This document shows positions 16,110-26,218 of a DNA stretch of 64,000 bases, piece by piece (the stretch's first letter is position 1; every line of letters begins with the position of its first letter). Below the pieces are notes generated by a model. That model searched no databases. It was given only the letters and a program-made list of their open reading frames with translations, and was not told where the DNA came from. Location of the stretch: positions 107,135 to 171,134 of the forward strand of contig NZ_QVMJ01000004.1 of assembly GCF_010500955.1 (NCBI RefSeq), read 5' to 3'. The position numbers were made by a program, and so were the translations under genes. The stretch is from Bacteroides sp. 519. Lineage in GTDB: Bacteria > Bacteroidota > Bacteroidia > Bacteroidales > Bacteroidaceae.

Positions 16110-16259
16110 CTCTTTTGTAGTTAAAAGTTAGTAGTTAGTAGTCAGAATATGAAAGGAATTAACTTGCAGATTAAAACAGAAAGGGAACTGTGTTTTAGCA
16201 TTTTTTTCTGTGGTTGCAAGCTACTTTCAAATCTTTCCACATTATATTTTGCAAAGATA
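16110..16259 (-). promoter_or_regulatory. metK promoter and leader
   Basis: A -7 box TATCTTTG lies on the minus strand at 16252-16259. The leader of about 140 bases contains short words (TAGTTAGTAGT) near the start codon. I looked for a SAM riboswitch and did not recognise one, although the length would allow RNA-level control. The rest of the metK-susD gap (16260-16430) holds only the susD terminator. Confidence 0.5.
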
Positions 16260-16338
16260 TTACATTGAATTGAAATATTACATTAAATGAAGGAAATTAA
16301 CCTTTTTAACCTGACAAAAAATAAGTTTTTAAAAAGCA

Positions 16339-16365
16339 ATGGGCTACCCTATCCGGGCAACCCAT
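16339..16365 (-). terminator. Terminator of the susCD operon
   Basis: On the minus strand ATGGGTTGCCC pairs with GGGTAGCCCAT through an 11-bp stem with two G-U pairs and a five-base loop. T runs follow at about 16326-16336. It lies 66 bases after the susD stop codon. Confidence 0.7.
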
Positions 16366-16430
16366 CACTAATAACCAATTGGTTCTACTAATTTGGATTT
16401 AAGGTTATCATAGTGTTTATATGGAGTGAA

Positions 16431-18068
16431 TTATTTAGCCCAAAATAACTTAGTGTAATAGCTATCACCATCAGGCATCGTTTGAACTTGTTCTTGATAT
16501 TTAGCTGTATTGTAACTGCGTTCAGAATTTGGGTACATTACTCTGTTTGGAGTTTCTTTCAAAACCTGAGCGGTTGGATCGCTTGGGCAATAAAGAGATG
16601 GATAACCAGTTCTACGAACCTCATTCCATGCCTGTCCACCTTGTAAGAATCCAAAATTCAGCCATTTTTGTATACCAATAATTTCTTCTTTATTAGCCGC
16701 TTTGTCCCACATTTTTTCTGCAAAAGCAATTATATCACTTTCGTTTGGCATTTCTACTTTTTTTATAGGCGATGTTGTTAGAAATGTGTTAACGGCCTCA
16801 TTGTTCTGGTCGTAATAGAATTTAACTGACTCTAATACACCATCAACAAAAGCTTGTTTGGCATCACCATTTGCCCATCCTTTTTGATAAGCTTCGGCTT
16901 TCATCAAATTTACTTCGGCAGCGGTGATTATAGGACTTTTCATATTTCTATTGTATATAACCGTAGTAGAGTCTATGCGAGAATATACACGTTCAGATTC
17001 GGCTATTCCACTGGTGTTAGTTACTTGTTCATCATAAGTTTCATGAGTTGAGTAGCCTTTATATTCTCCTTTTGCATTTGTTGAATACATTACAACCAAA
17101 CGCGGATCATTTTCGCCCAGTTCTTCTTTGGTAAGCATAACATCTAGCATTGCCTGATTAGCACGACTGTGATCTTTGAAGCCATCAAAAAAAGCATCAC
17201 CATAGTTTAAACCAGCAGGATCGGCTGTAGATGAGGCATCGCTGTCATCTGATAATACCTGAATGTTTTCGGTTAACTGTTCAACCAAAGGATAGTTGTT
17301 GCTTAAAATTTCATTAATAACCGATTGTCCTTTCGATGCCAAGGTTCCTTGAGAGGCAACGCGTGTAGCCAAACGCAAACGAAGTGAATTACAATATTTC
17401 ATCCATTTTGTAAGATCTCCACCATTAATAAAATCCTGCGCTGTTAAGTATGAAGTTGTAAGTGATGACATACTGCTGCTGAGTGATTTTAGCTCGGTAT
17501 AAAGAGTTCCAAGATTATCAAGCATCATAGTATACAAGTCGGCAGCATTATCATAAGATGGATACGAAGTAACTACATCACCAGTAATTGCCAAATAACC
17601 AGCAGTACTAAAAGGCACATCACCAAAAACATCGATCACTTGCGACAGATGATCATACACAAATATTTCGGACAGTATAGAGAATACCCTGAATGTTGTT
17701 TTTCCTTCATCAGTTAATTTATCATATGTGTTTTGTAATACTCTGAATTGAGTCAGCACTTTATAAAAGTTTATCCAACGGTCATTTGCATAACTGTCAT
17801 TGATTGAATAGACGCTTCCCTCCGAATTTGTAAAACCAATAGTTTGTGCATATTTGGATAACCCATTGTTTTCCCATGTCCACATGCGCCAATAAGAATT
17901 GTAGGTATATTGTGCCCCTGTGAAAAACACTCCTGTCATGAGCTTTTCACAAGAAACAGTTGCCGTTTGGCCCGGATTTGCATACTTTTTGGTATAGTCA
18001 TCATCAGAACAAGCACTGAAACCGCATACCATCATCAACCCTAATAGTAGTGAAAATATATTTTTCAT
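16431..18068 (-). CDS. SusD/RagB-like outer-membrane lipoprotein
   Basis: This is the surface glycan- or peptide-binding partner of the SusC-like transporter. The 545-residue protein starts with a lipoprotein signal (lipobox GFSAC, about residues 16-20) followed by the acidic run SDDD, a lipoprotein export signal for the Bacteroidetes surface. The body is helical, fitting the SusD TPR-type fold. It lies 33 bases after susC in the same operon. No glycan-degrading enzyme is present in this locus, so the substrate is not predictable and may be a peptide. Confidence 0.9.
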   Translation of the reverse strand: MKNIFSLLLGLMMVCGFSACSDDDYTKKYANPGQTATVSCEKLMTGVFFTGAQYTYNSYWRMWTWENNGLSKYAQTIGFTNSEGSVYSINDSYANDRWINFYKVLTQFRVLQNTYDKLTDEGKTTFRVFSILSEIFVYDHLSQVIDVFGDVPFSTAGYLAITGDVVTSYPSYDNAADLYTMMLDNLGTLYTELKSLSSSMSSLTTSYLTAQDFINGGDLTKWMKYCNSLRLRLATRVASQGTLASKGQSVINEILSNNYPLVEQLTENIQVLSDDSDASSTADPAGLNYGDAFFDGFKDHSRANQAMLDVMLTKEELGENDPRLVVMYSTNAKGEYKGYSTHETYDEQVTNTSGIAESERVYSRIDSTTVIYNRNMKSPIITAAEVNLMKAEAYQKGWANGDAKQAFVDGVLESVKFYYDQNNEAVNTFLTTSPIKKVEMPNESDIIAFAEKMWDKAANKEEIIGIQKWLNFGFLQGGQAWNEVRRTGYPSLYCPSDPTAQVLKETPNRVMYPNSERSYNTAKYQEQVQTMPDGDSYYTKLFWAK

Positions 18069-18101
18069 TTCTTTGTTTTTTTAGTTAAATAAATTTCTTT
18101 G

Positions 18102-21100
18102 CTAGAAACTTGCACGTAACGATACTCCAAACGAACGGGTAGTAGCAGTAGAGCCCCCAAGTTGTGTTTGCGAAATCCAATTAGTTGCATCAGATGCTTC
18201 TGCATCAAATGCAGGCATGTTTCTATAGATGTAGAACAGGTTGCGTCCGTAAATTGACACTTGTAAACTTCTACAAGCAAATTTTGAAAGCAATTTCGAT
18301 GGCAAATTATAGCCAATAGAAAGTTCGCGTACTTTTATATAAGAATTATCAAAAACAGATTGTCCATAATATACTTTTCCTGACGGATTAGAGCCTCCCC
18401 AACCATAAGTATATGTATAATAACTATCTGCTCCAATCATAACATCGTTAGGGGTTCCATCTTCTTTCACACCATTAAGAATTACACCGTTGTCATATAC
18501 TTTTTGTCCATTAGGTCCGGTTGTTCCAGTGTGAGGCACACAAGTTGTTCCATCCAGATAATAAGTTAAACCACCATGTTTGGTATCACGATATTTCATT
18601 GACTCAACTAAAGTACCCTGTCTCATCATGTATTGATAAGGAGTATTCATTACAGCACCACCCACACGATAATCGAGTGATAAATCGAAGAAGAAATCTT
18701 TGTAAGTTACAGTGGTTGCAAAACCTCCTGTAAATTTAGGCAATGCATTACCTACTCTTACAACCTCATCAGTTAGTTTGTAATATCCATCGGAAGTTAC
18801 AATGTTATTGCCATTTTCATCTTTGGCAGGCATCAATGCATAAATGTCTCCCATTGGACGTCCTACAATAGAGTACATATAGGCCGAGCCACCATCCAGG
18901 TTCCAATGCTCTAGTTTATCAATACCTTCATTCAATTTCGTAACTTTGTTTCTATACCAAGAGAAGTTGGTGCGAAGTTCCCAGTTGAAGTCTTTGGTGC
19001 GAATAGGGCTACCATATAATGAGAGTTCAAAACCTTTGTTTTGTAACTCACCCACATTCATCCAAATACTTGTTCCACCAGATGAGCCAGGCATTGTGGT
19101 TTTCAAAATCTGATCTTCAATTCTGTTTGTATAGAAAGATGCATCGAACCCTAAACGGTTACCAAAGAACTTACCTTCTAAACCAATTTCCCATTCATAT
19201 TTCTTTTCTGGTTTAACATTCTCGTTTCCTAACTCCTGACCTATTGTATTGTAGATGTAACCACCTGCTGATTTTTGTGTATAACCTTGAGTTGCTTTAT
19301 AAATCTCTGGAGCATTACCTACTACACCATACGATAAACGGATTTTTCCATAATCATGCCATGTAGGTTTACTGTCTTTCATCAGCTCAGTATATACAAT
19401 ACTGGCATTTGCCGATGGGTAAAAGAACGAGTTGTTTCCTTTGGCTAAAGTAGAAATTTTTTCTTGCCGTGCAGTACCTTCTAAATAAGCCCAGTTATCA
19501 TAAGAGAGGCTTAATGTTCCTAGCCAAGCTGTTTTAAGGAATTCTGATTTATACATGCTTGCCCCTTTGGGAGAAGGTCCGGCGCTTGCGTTCAGGTGAA
19601 ACCAGTTCTCTACAGACAAACCACCAGATGTACCCACAGTGCTACTGAACGCGGTTTCAGTTCTACCTGTCCAGCCTACCATTGCGCTTAAATCCAATTT
19701 GTCGGTAAGTTTCATGTCATAGTTCAACATTATATCACCAAAAACAGTTTGATAGCGTGCGTTTTCAAGACCATAGTATCCACTATAGTTACCAAAAGAG
19801 AGAGATTGTTCTGTGCTTTCTTTTTTCTCTATTTTTTCTGTAGTATAATCTGTAGCAATACGTCCACGCAAAGTTAAGCCATTAATAATTTGCCAACTTG
19901 GAGCAATACTGGCTATTAAACGGTTACTGGTTTCCAATTGCTCTTTAGCAAGGATATTCCAATAATACTCTGACTGCAAAGAAGAAATATATGGTGTATA
20001 CTCCAAACCTTCGTTGGGTGTTAATTGAGTTTCTGCATTATATAGTTGATTGAGATAACCTAAGCTAGTTCTTGTACTATTTCTTAAATATGCAATATCA
20101 TCATACGGTCCAAACATACCTGTGAAGTTATTCGTCAAACGACTGATACGATAGGGACGGTTTTTAATATCTTGCAGAATATAGTTTGCTGTATAGTCAA
20201 CCTTTAATGTTTCTGATATTTTGTGACTACCTGTTAGGTTGAAATTGTGTTTTTTATATGTAGAGTTATACTGAGTAGGTAGATTGTCCACATATGTATA
20301 AGATAAACGCATATTGCCTTTATCTGTACCATTTGTTATGGCAACATTGTATTGTTGATTGTATCCGGTACGGAATAATTCTTTCCATGGATTTTTATTA
20401 ATCACCTGATATGAACGCATTGTTCCATCATAATATAATACTTCTTTGCTGCTATCATATTTAGGACCATAATAGTAACCTGTAGCCATAATAGAGTTAC
20501 GTTCAATTCCATTTCTGTCTTTACGCAAGTACCAACCATCTTCCCAATCAGTGTGTCCGCCATTGTTGGTACTGCGTGCATTTACACGTGTACCTGGTCC
20601 ATAAGTTGTTTGGTATTCAGGCATATAAGCTACATAATCGGCTGTAATGCTAGCGTTAAGGTCTACGCCAAAACCTTTACTTCCTTTACCGTTTTTTGTT
20701 GTAATCATTACCACCCCATTAGCAGCTTCCGAACCATATAATGCAGATGCAGACGCACCTTTCAAGATAGAAAGCGTTTCAATATCTTCCGGATTAATGT
20801 CGGCTAAACCGTTTGAGTTAATACGTTGGTCTGTCCAGTAGCCACTTTCATTGGCATTACCATTACGAATGGGTACACCATCAACTATGATAAGTGGTTG
20901 GTTGTTACCTGTAATAGAGTTCAATCCACGTACGTTAATAGAGATAGATCCTGTAGCACCACCTGGAGCGGTTTGAATACGTACCCCTGATGCTTTACCA
21001 TAAAGGGCAGAACCTAGATTCTGAGATGCTGTTTTAGTTAACTCGCCTGCACCAATAGTGCTAACTGCGTAACCCAACTTCTTTGCGTCCTTCTTGATAC

Positions 21101-21476
21101 CCAAAGCAGTTACTACCACTTCGTCTAGCGTTTGGGCATCTTCTTTCATGTTAACAATAAGATTACTTTGCCCGTTAACTTGAATTTCTTGTGTCTCATA
21201 GCCTGTAAATGAAACAACCAGTATTTGATTGTCACTTACTTCGATAGAAAACTTCCCGTCAAAATTAGTAATAGTACCTGTTGAAGTACCTTTCACTAAT
21301 ACAGATGCACCAATAACAGGACCATAATCGTCCAGTACTGTACCTGTAACTTTCCGCTTTTTTTGATCGATGGAATTAATTCCGAAAGTTTGTGAGTCCG
21401 TAGCAAATACACTCCCGGAAAAGCACACTGCCAGAACCAGCAAAAGTGTGCAATAAAACTTTTTCACTTTAAGCAT
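18102..21476 (-). CDS. SusC/RagA-like TonB-dependent transporter
   Basis: This outer-membrane TonB-dependent transporter (1124 residues) has a signal peptide, an N-terminal carboxypeptidase-regulatory-like domain (about residues 38-115, GTVLDDYGPVIGASVLVKGT), the SusC signature LDEVVVTALGIKK, a plug domain (about 120-235) and a large beta-barrel ending GVSLRASF with a terminal Phe. There is no extra N-terminal signalling (STN) domain, consistent with control by the divergent hybrid regulator instead of an anti-sigma factor. It forms the SusCD pair with the next gene. Confidence 0.95.
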   Translation of the reverse strand: MLKVKKFYCTLLLVLAVCFSGSVFATDSQTFGINSIDQKKRKVTGTVLDDYGPVIGASVLVKGTSTGTITNFDGKFSIEVSDNQILVVSFTGYETQEIQVNGQSNLIVNMKEDAQTLDEVVVTALGIKKDAKKLGYAVSTIGAGELTKTASQNLGSALYGKASGVRIQTAPGGATGSISINVRGLNSITGNNQPLIIVDGVPIRNGNANESGYWTDQRINSNGLADINPEDIETLSILKGASASALYGSEAANGVVMITTKNGKGSKGFGVDLNASITADYVAYMPEYQTTYGPGTRVNARSTNNGGHTDWEDGWYLRKDRNGIERNSIMATGYYYGPKYDSSKEVLYYDGTMRSYQVINKNPWKELFRTGYNQQYNVAITNGTDKGNMRLSYTYVDNLPTQYNSTYKKHNFNLTGSHKISETLKVDYTANYILQDIKNRPYRISRLTNNFTGMFGPYDDIAYLRNSTRTSLGYLNQLYNAETQLTPNEGLEYTPYISSLQSEYYWNILAKEQLETSNRLIASIAPSWQIINGLTLRGRIATDYTTEKIEKKESTEQSLSFGNYSGYYGLENARYQTVFGDIMLNYDMKLTDKLDLSAMVGWTGRTETAFSSTVGTSGGLSVENWFHLNASAGPSPKGASMYKSEFLKTAWLGTLSLSYDNWAYLEGTARQEKISTLAKGNNSFFYPSANASIVYTELMKDSKPTWHDYGKIRLSYGVVGNAPEIYKATQGYTQKSAGGYIYNTIGQELGNENVKPEKKYEWEIGLEGKFFGNRLGFDASFYTNRIEDQILKTTMPGSSGGTSIWMNVGELQNKGFELSLYGSPIRTKDFNWELRTNFSWYRNKVTKLNEGIDKLEHWNLDGGSAYMYSIVGRPMGDIYALMPAKDENGNNIVTSDGYYKLTDEVVRVGNALPKFTGGFATTVTYKDFFFDLSLDYRVGGAVMNTPYQYMMRQGTLVESMKYRDTKHGGLTYYLDGTTCVPHTGTTGPNGQKVYDNGVILNGVKEDGTPNDVMIGADSYYTYTYGWGGSNPSGKVYYGQSVFDNSYIKVRELSIGYNLPSKLLSKFACRSLQVSIYGRNLFYIYRNMPAFDAEASDATNWISQTQLGGSTATTRSFGVSLRASF

Positions 21477-21558
21477 AATTAGATCTTAAGTTAATAATAG
21501 TATTAGATAAAACTGTTTAGAAAAAACAGCATTAATCAATTGCTGCATTCTTCTGCTC

Positions 21559-21653
21559 CAAAACTATGAAGTATTCTTTTTACGAACGCATAAGTAAGTT
21601 CTTTTTGCATAGCGCCACTGTTCGTCGAACGATTTTAGGGTATAATCGAACGA
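21559..21653 (-). promoter_or_regulatory. susC promoter with spaced TCGAACGA operator
   Basis: The minus-strand -7 box TAGTTTTG is at 21559-21566. Upstream, the octamer TCGAACGA occurs at 21625-21632 and 21646-21653, exactly 21 bp apart (two helical turns). A third CGAACG lies at 21583-21588, 43 bp away. Evenly phased direct repeats are what an AraC-type DNA-binding domain needs, so this is the likely site of the divergent hybrid regulator. Confidence 0.55.
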
Positions 21654-21716
21654 AACTGTTATATAAACAACAGTAATTAGTACTAAAATTGTATATAAAT
21701 ATCCAAATTAACCTAT

Positions 21717-24700
21717 ATGAAAGCACAGTCACTTGCATTTTTACTTTTGTTTTTGTGTAATACTTTCGCTCTGTCTCGTAACATATATTTCCAGCAATTG
21801 GGAAGTATTGATGGGCTCTCACAATCATCAGCAGTCTCAATCTGGCAAGACACATTGGGCAGAATGTGGATAGGTAATGATGCATTAAACTGTTACGATG
21901 GAGAAAATGTGGAAACCTTTCGCCTATCTACTTACTTTAGAGGCGTTGAAGATGCTAATGTACATGCAATAACCGGAAATCATTCTTCACTGTTTGCGCT
22001 AGTAGAAGATAAACTTATAAGAATGGATCTCGAAACCAAAAAACTTCATCTTACAGATATAAAAACCAATTCTATTTATTGTTTAAATAATAGGGTGTAC
22101 TATTTCGGGAATGGTGGATTTAATGAATACAACTGGGAAACAGGCGAGGTGAACCAGTTAGTTGTAATGCCCGATCACATCACTGGAGTGAAAGATATAC
22201 TTTATGTAGGAAACGATGTGTTTTGGCTCGCATCGCCTCAGGGCATATTTATTGTAGATGTTCAGTTGAGAACAATTAGAATGAGAATGCTCGAAAACGA
22301 AAGTACTGATTGCTTATATAAAGATTCGAACAATTATATTTGGATTATAACACGCTCTGCAAAAATATACACCACAAGACCAGGTTCGTATATACCACAA
22401 CTGCTCAAGATAGATACTGCCGGATATCAGGAACCTAGTACCATTTTTTGTGTAATGGAAGATAAAATTGGTTCTATCTGGTTGGGTACGCTGTCGGGGC
22501 TGTATCAAATTAAGAAGGATATATATGGAAATAACGAGCAGGCAACCATTGTAAATCATGTATTGCCCGAATCGAACATTTACGCACTTTGTTTAGACCA
22601 GCAGGGCAGTTTGTGGGTAGGGTCTTATTATGGTAATGTAAGGTACTTCAACCCTGAGGTAGATAATTATACATATTATGCAACTGATGAAAACCACCGC
22701 AAACGTTTACACGGAGCTGTAATTGGTAAAATGATTGAGGATGATAATCAAATCCTTTACATTGCCACAGAAGGCAGCGGTATAAATATAAAGCATGCCG
22801 ACTTTGAAAGCTTTTATCATTTAAAGAAAAAGGATGGCTTACGCAATAATAAAATCAGGAGCTTATGGCTGGATAGAATAAATAAGCGTCTTTTCATCAG
22901 CGAGTATATGCAGGGAATCAGTTACTATAATCTGGAAAAAAAACAAATCCATTCAATTAATGATTCTATTTTAAACAGTGCTTATAAGAGGATTATTGAA
23001 GAAATGATTCCCTATAAACAATATCTTATATTAAGAACACAAGATGGCATATTTTGCCTTCATACCGGAACCTTGAAAATCAGCAGGTTGTTTGATGACG
23101 AAGAACTTCATAGTCTATGCTCAGGTATTACAAGAACTATTTTTGTTGACAAGAATGATGTTCTATGGGTTTCGTCTTACACTCATGGGCTATTTACAGT
23201 GAACTTAAAAACAAACCAGATTCTCAAGTATTATGGTGACGGCATTAAAAATAAGCAGCATATTCCAAGTGCAGTAGTTGACATCTGCGAACATAGCAAA
23301 AAAGGAATATTTATGGCCACACTCAATGCTGGTGTGCTTGCTTACGATAATAAAAAGGATGAATTCATTAGCTACATAGAAGAAAATAATCAGATTATAA
23401 GCAATATTGCTTATAATGTAAGGTTTTCATGGTACGATAATCTGATTGTAACCACCAATAGAGGAATATCCATATTGAATCTCACTACACGAGATCAAGT
23501 AAACTCCATACATCATATTCCTCTTTCCAACTCATACCCATTGGGTGCTTTGAGTGGAGATTGTGGAATACTCTCATCGCGTTTTTCAGACAGAATATAT
23601 ATTGGTGGGTTGTATGGCTTGTTGTGCTTTTCTGAAAAAGATCTAATAGTAGATAAGTCCGAGTATTCGCTTTACTTTTCATCTCTTTCCATAAATAACA
23701 TTCCTATTGAGGTTTCGTCTGGTATTCTCCCAAAGCCTCTATTTAAAGCATCAAAGATATCTCTGCCATACAAACACAACACATTTACTATTGATTTTGC
23801 TATAACTAATTATCTTTCTACTAAAGAAAATGTGTTTGAGTATAAAATGGATGGGATTGATGAGCATTGGAATATTACTCAATATAAGAGTATTACATAT
23901 AATTCACTTCCTCCAGGAAAGTATACATTACTTGTAAGAGAGAAAAATAATATCAACAAGACGATTGAACTTGATATTCATATTCAATCATCAGCATGGA
24001 CATCTTTCCCTGCAATTATTGCATATTTAATTTTACTGGGTATAGTACTACTTTTCATTGTTCGTTTTGCAAAAAACAGAACCATTTTGTTAGCATCGCT
24101 GGCCAGCAAGAAAAATGAAATAACACAGATCGAAGAGATTAATAAAAACCGGATGGATCTCTTTATCAATCTGTCTAACGAGTTTCGTACTCCAGTAACA
24201 TTAATACTTTCGCAAACCGAACGGTTAATTCGTGAAATGCCACACAATGTCCAAAAAAAGTTGGATAAGATAAAGGTGCAGACACTGCGGTTACAAGATC
24301 TTATCTCAGAGCTGAACGACATACGGAGGATTGAGCAGAACAACCTCAAACTTAATGTTGTAGCAATAGAGCTGAATCTTTTTCTTGAAAAAATCTATGA
24401 TATCTATGTTGATTTTGCCAGCGACAAAAAAGTTACTTATAAATATTTACAATCCGAAGAATATATTTATGCATTTATAGACCTCAAACTCTTTCAGAAG
24501 GTTATCTACAATTTGCTTGCTTTTGTTTTTGATTTTGCAACAAAAAAAGATTCTATTTCTTTGTGCCTTAACAGAAAAAACGAACAAATTGAAGTATCAA
24601 TAAAGTATAATGGTTTGGCTCTGCAAAAAGAAACATGCGATTATTTAACCAAATTGATGAATAGTGACACTGTACATATCAGTGAATTTTCCTCGCTCAC

Positions 24701-25700
24701 TGGTGGAGGTATGAGCCTGCTGTTTAGTAAACGAATTATTATATTACACAAAGGAGAGATTCAATTGGAGGTAGGCGAGAATGAGTTAATTTTCACTATC
24801 AGGTTGAATATGGGAAACTCTCATTTCAAAAATGAAGAGATTCAGATTAATCATCTAAACCAAGAAGATTATTCTGTTGTGCAATTAAATAAACTACCAG
24901 AGGAAGAAGAATTGAAATCAGAACAAGAATCACAAACAGGTAAGCAAAGAATTAAATTGTTGCTTGTGGAAAATAACGATGATATACGGCTTCTTTTAAA
25001 AGAAATGTTTTCATTTAACTATGAAGTGATTGAAATGGATAATGCGAAAGAGGCTTACGAGTACGCAAGCAATCAGGAAATAGATATCATTATATCGGAG
25101 ATTATGATTCCGGAAACAAATGGAATAGAGTTGTGTAATATGCTAAAGAACAACATACGTACGTTTCATATCCCAGTTATTTTACTGTCTTCCCAGCCTT
25201 CCGAAAAACAAGAGATTGAAAGTATCAGGGTTGGAGCCGATGAATATATTGTTAAGCCGTTTAATGTTGACATCTTGATATTAAAGTGCAATCAACTGGT
25301 GAAGAAAACGCAAAAGCTTTCGCACTATCATAATAGTCATGTACAGCAAACTGATGAGGAAATGACTACCAATAAGCGCGATAGGGAGTTTCTGGCACTT
25401 GCGCGCCAAGTAGTAGAGAATAATCTGAGTAATCCAAATTTCGACACTTCAATTTGGAGTAAGGAACTGGGGGTTGGAAGAACACGTTTGTTTAGCCAGA
25501 TTAAAAACATCACAGGAATGACGCCGAATGATTATCTGTTACAGATGAAACTCAATAAATGCTTGGTGTTATTGAGTGAAAACGGATTGACTATTGGTGA
25601 GATTGCCTATCAACTGGGCTTTTCTAGTCCGGCTTATTTCAGTAAATGCTTTAAAAATCATTATGGCATTACACCAGCCGACTACCGGAAGAAACTATAG
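21717..25700 (+). CDS. Hybrid two-component regulator with degenerate phosphorelay residues
   Basis: This 1327-residue one-piece regulator sits divergent from the SusCD operon it likely controls. In order: signal peptide, a long periplasmic two-propeller sensor (about residues 20-650), a Y_Y_Y domain (about 660-755), a membrane helix (about 764-783), histidine-kinase DHp and ATPase regions (about 805-1050), a receiver (about 1080-1195) and an AraC-type HTH (about 1220-1325). The phosphoacceptor His of SHEFRTP is Asn821 here (SNEFRTP). The ATPase N box reads NLLAFVFDF without the second Asn, and the last glycine box is GGGMSLL. In the receiver the phosphoacceptor Asp is Glu1128 (SEIMIPE) and one acidic-pocket residue is Asn1086 (VENND). 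The frame is open throughout and the HTH is intact. This suggests phosphorylation-independent signalling rather than a pseudogene. The frame overlaps folK by six bases at the stops. Confidence 0.93.
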   Translation: MKAQSLAFLLLFLCNTFALSRNIYFQQLGSIDGLSQSSAVSIWQDTLGRMWIGNDALNCYDGENVETFRLSTYFRGVEDANVHAITGNHSSLFALVEDKLIRMDLETKKLHLTDIKTNSIYCLNNRVYYFGNGGFNEYNWETGEVNQLVVMPDHITGVKDILYVGNDVFWLASPQGIFIVDVQLRTIRMRMLENESTDCLYKDSNNYIWIITRSAKIYTTRPGSYIPQLLKIDTAGYQEPSTIFCVMEDKIGSIWLGTLSGLYQIKKDIYGNNEQATIVNHVLPESNIYALCLDQQGSLWVGSYYGNVRYFNPEVDNYTYYATDENHRKRLHGAVIGKMIEDDNQILYIATEGSGINIKHADFESFYHLKKKDGLRNNKIRSLWLDRINKRLFISEYMQGISYYNLEKKQIHSINDSILNSAYKRIIEEMIPYKQYLILRTQDGIFCLHTGTLKISRLFDDEELHSLCSGITRTIFVDKNDVLWVSSYTHGLFTVNLKTNQILKYYGDGIKNKQHIPSAVVDICEHSKKGIFMATLNAGVLAYDNKKDEFISYIEENNQIISNIAYNVRFSWYDNLIVTTNRGISILNLTTRDQVNSIHHIPLSNSYPLGALSGDCGILSSRFSDRIYIGGLYGLLCFSEKDLIVDKSEYSLYFSSLSINNIPIEVSSGILPKPLFKASKISLPYKHNTFTIDFAITNYLSTKENVFEYKMDGIDEHWNITQYKSITYNSLPPGKYTLLVREKNNINKTIELDIHIQSSAWTSFPAIIAYLILLGIVLLFIVRFAKNRTILLASLASKKNEITQIEEINKNRMDLFINLSNEFRTPVTLILSQTERLIREMPHNVQKKLDKIKVQTLRLQDLISELNDIRRIEQNNLKLNVVAIELNLFLEKIYDIYVDFASDKKVTYKYLQSEEYIYAFIDLKLFQKVIYNLLAFVFDFATKKDSISLCLNRKNEQIEVSIKYNGLALQKETCDYLTKLMNSDTVHISEFSSLTGGGMSLLFSKRIIILHKGEIQLEVGENELIFTIRLNMGNSHFKNEEIQINHLNQEDYSVVQLNKLPEEEELKSEQESQTGKQRIKLLLVENNDDIRLLLKEMFSFNYEVIEMDNAKEAYEYASNQEIDIIISEIMIPETNGIELCNMLKNNIRTFHIPVILLSSQPSEKQEIESIRVGADEYIVKPFNVDILILKCNQLVKKTQKLSHYHNSHVQQTDEEMTTNKRDREFLALARQVVENNLSNPNFDTSIWSKELGVGRTRLFSQIKNITGMTPNDYLLQMKLNKCLVLLSENGLTIGEIAYQLGFSSPAYFSKCFKNHYGITPADYRKKL

Positions 25701-26138
25701 TTCTTTCATTGTTTTTAATAATACCGGATGAATTACATCGGGAGCAATCTCCACAAGTGGTTCCATAACAAAGGAGCGTTGTGTCATTAACGGATGGGGC
25801 AATACCAGCTCGTTGGTGTTTAAAATAAGGTCGTTGTAGAGAAGAATATCAATATCGATTATGCGGTCGGCATAAGATTTATTTATGCTTTTGGCTGTTC
25901 TGCCCAATTGCTTTTCTATTTTTTTGGTTACAGCAAGAAGCTCGAAAGGCGACAGTTTGGTATCGACAGCTAAGGCCGCATTCAGAAAAGTGTTATCCGA
26001 GTCAAATCCCCAAGGCTCGGTTTCATAAAAAGCGGATAGGGATACAACATTCCCTACCCGCTTATTTATTTCGTCCACAGCATTCCGAAGATTTTCTTCT
26101 TTGTTGCCTAAATTGGTTCCTAGACTGAGGTATATCAT
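25695..26138 (-). CDS. folK: 6-hydroxymethyl-dihydropterin pyrophosphokinase
   Basis: FolK transfers pyrophosphate from ATP to hydroxymethyl-dihydropterin in folate synthesis. The 147-residue protein starts with LSLGTNLGNKEENL, has FYETEPWGF and the signature DRIIDIDILLYNDLIL followed by LPHPLMTQRSFVMEPL. It is the last gene of the minus-strand cluster and converges on the hybrid regulator with overlapping stop codons. Confidence 0.93.
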   Translation of the reverse strand: MIYLSLGTNLGNKEENLRNAVDEINKRVGNVVSLSAFYETEPWGFDSDNTFLNAALAVDTKLSPFELLAVTKKIEKQLGRTAKSINKSYADRIIDIDILLYNDLILNTNELVLPHPLMTQRSFVMEPLVEIAPDVIHPVLLKTMKEL

Positions 26139-26140
26139 AA

Positions 26141-26215
26141 GTTAGGAGTAGTGAGTTATGAGTTTTGAGTACTATGCAGAATAAAACTCATAACTCACTA
26201 CTCATCACTCATTAC
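26141..26215. repeat. Word-repeat hairpin, GAGTTATGAGTTTTGAGT arms
   Basis: The left arm 26141-26170 (GTAGTGAGTTATGAGTTTTGAGT) pairs with 26186-26215 (ACTCATAACTCACTACTCATC). The apex, ACTATGCAGAAT, is a diverged form of the shared core. It fills the queA-folK gap. Confidence 0.75.
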
Positions 26216-26218
26216 TTT

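Noticed and set aside
16110..16259. SAM riboswitch in the metK leader
   Set aside because: The leader is long enough, but none of the SAM riboswitch core sequences or a matching pseudoknot could be recognised by eye.
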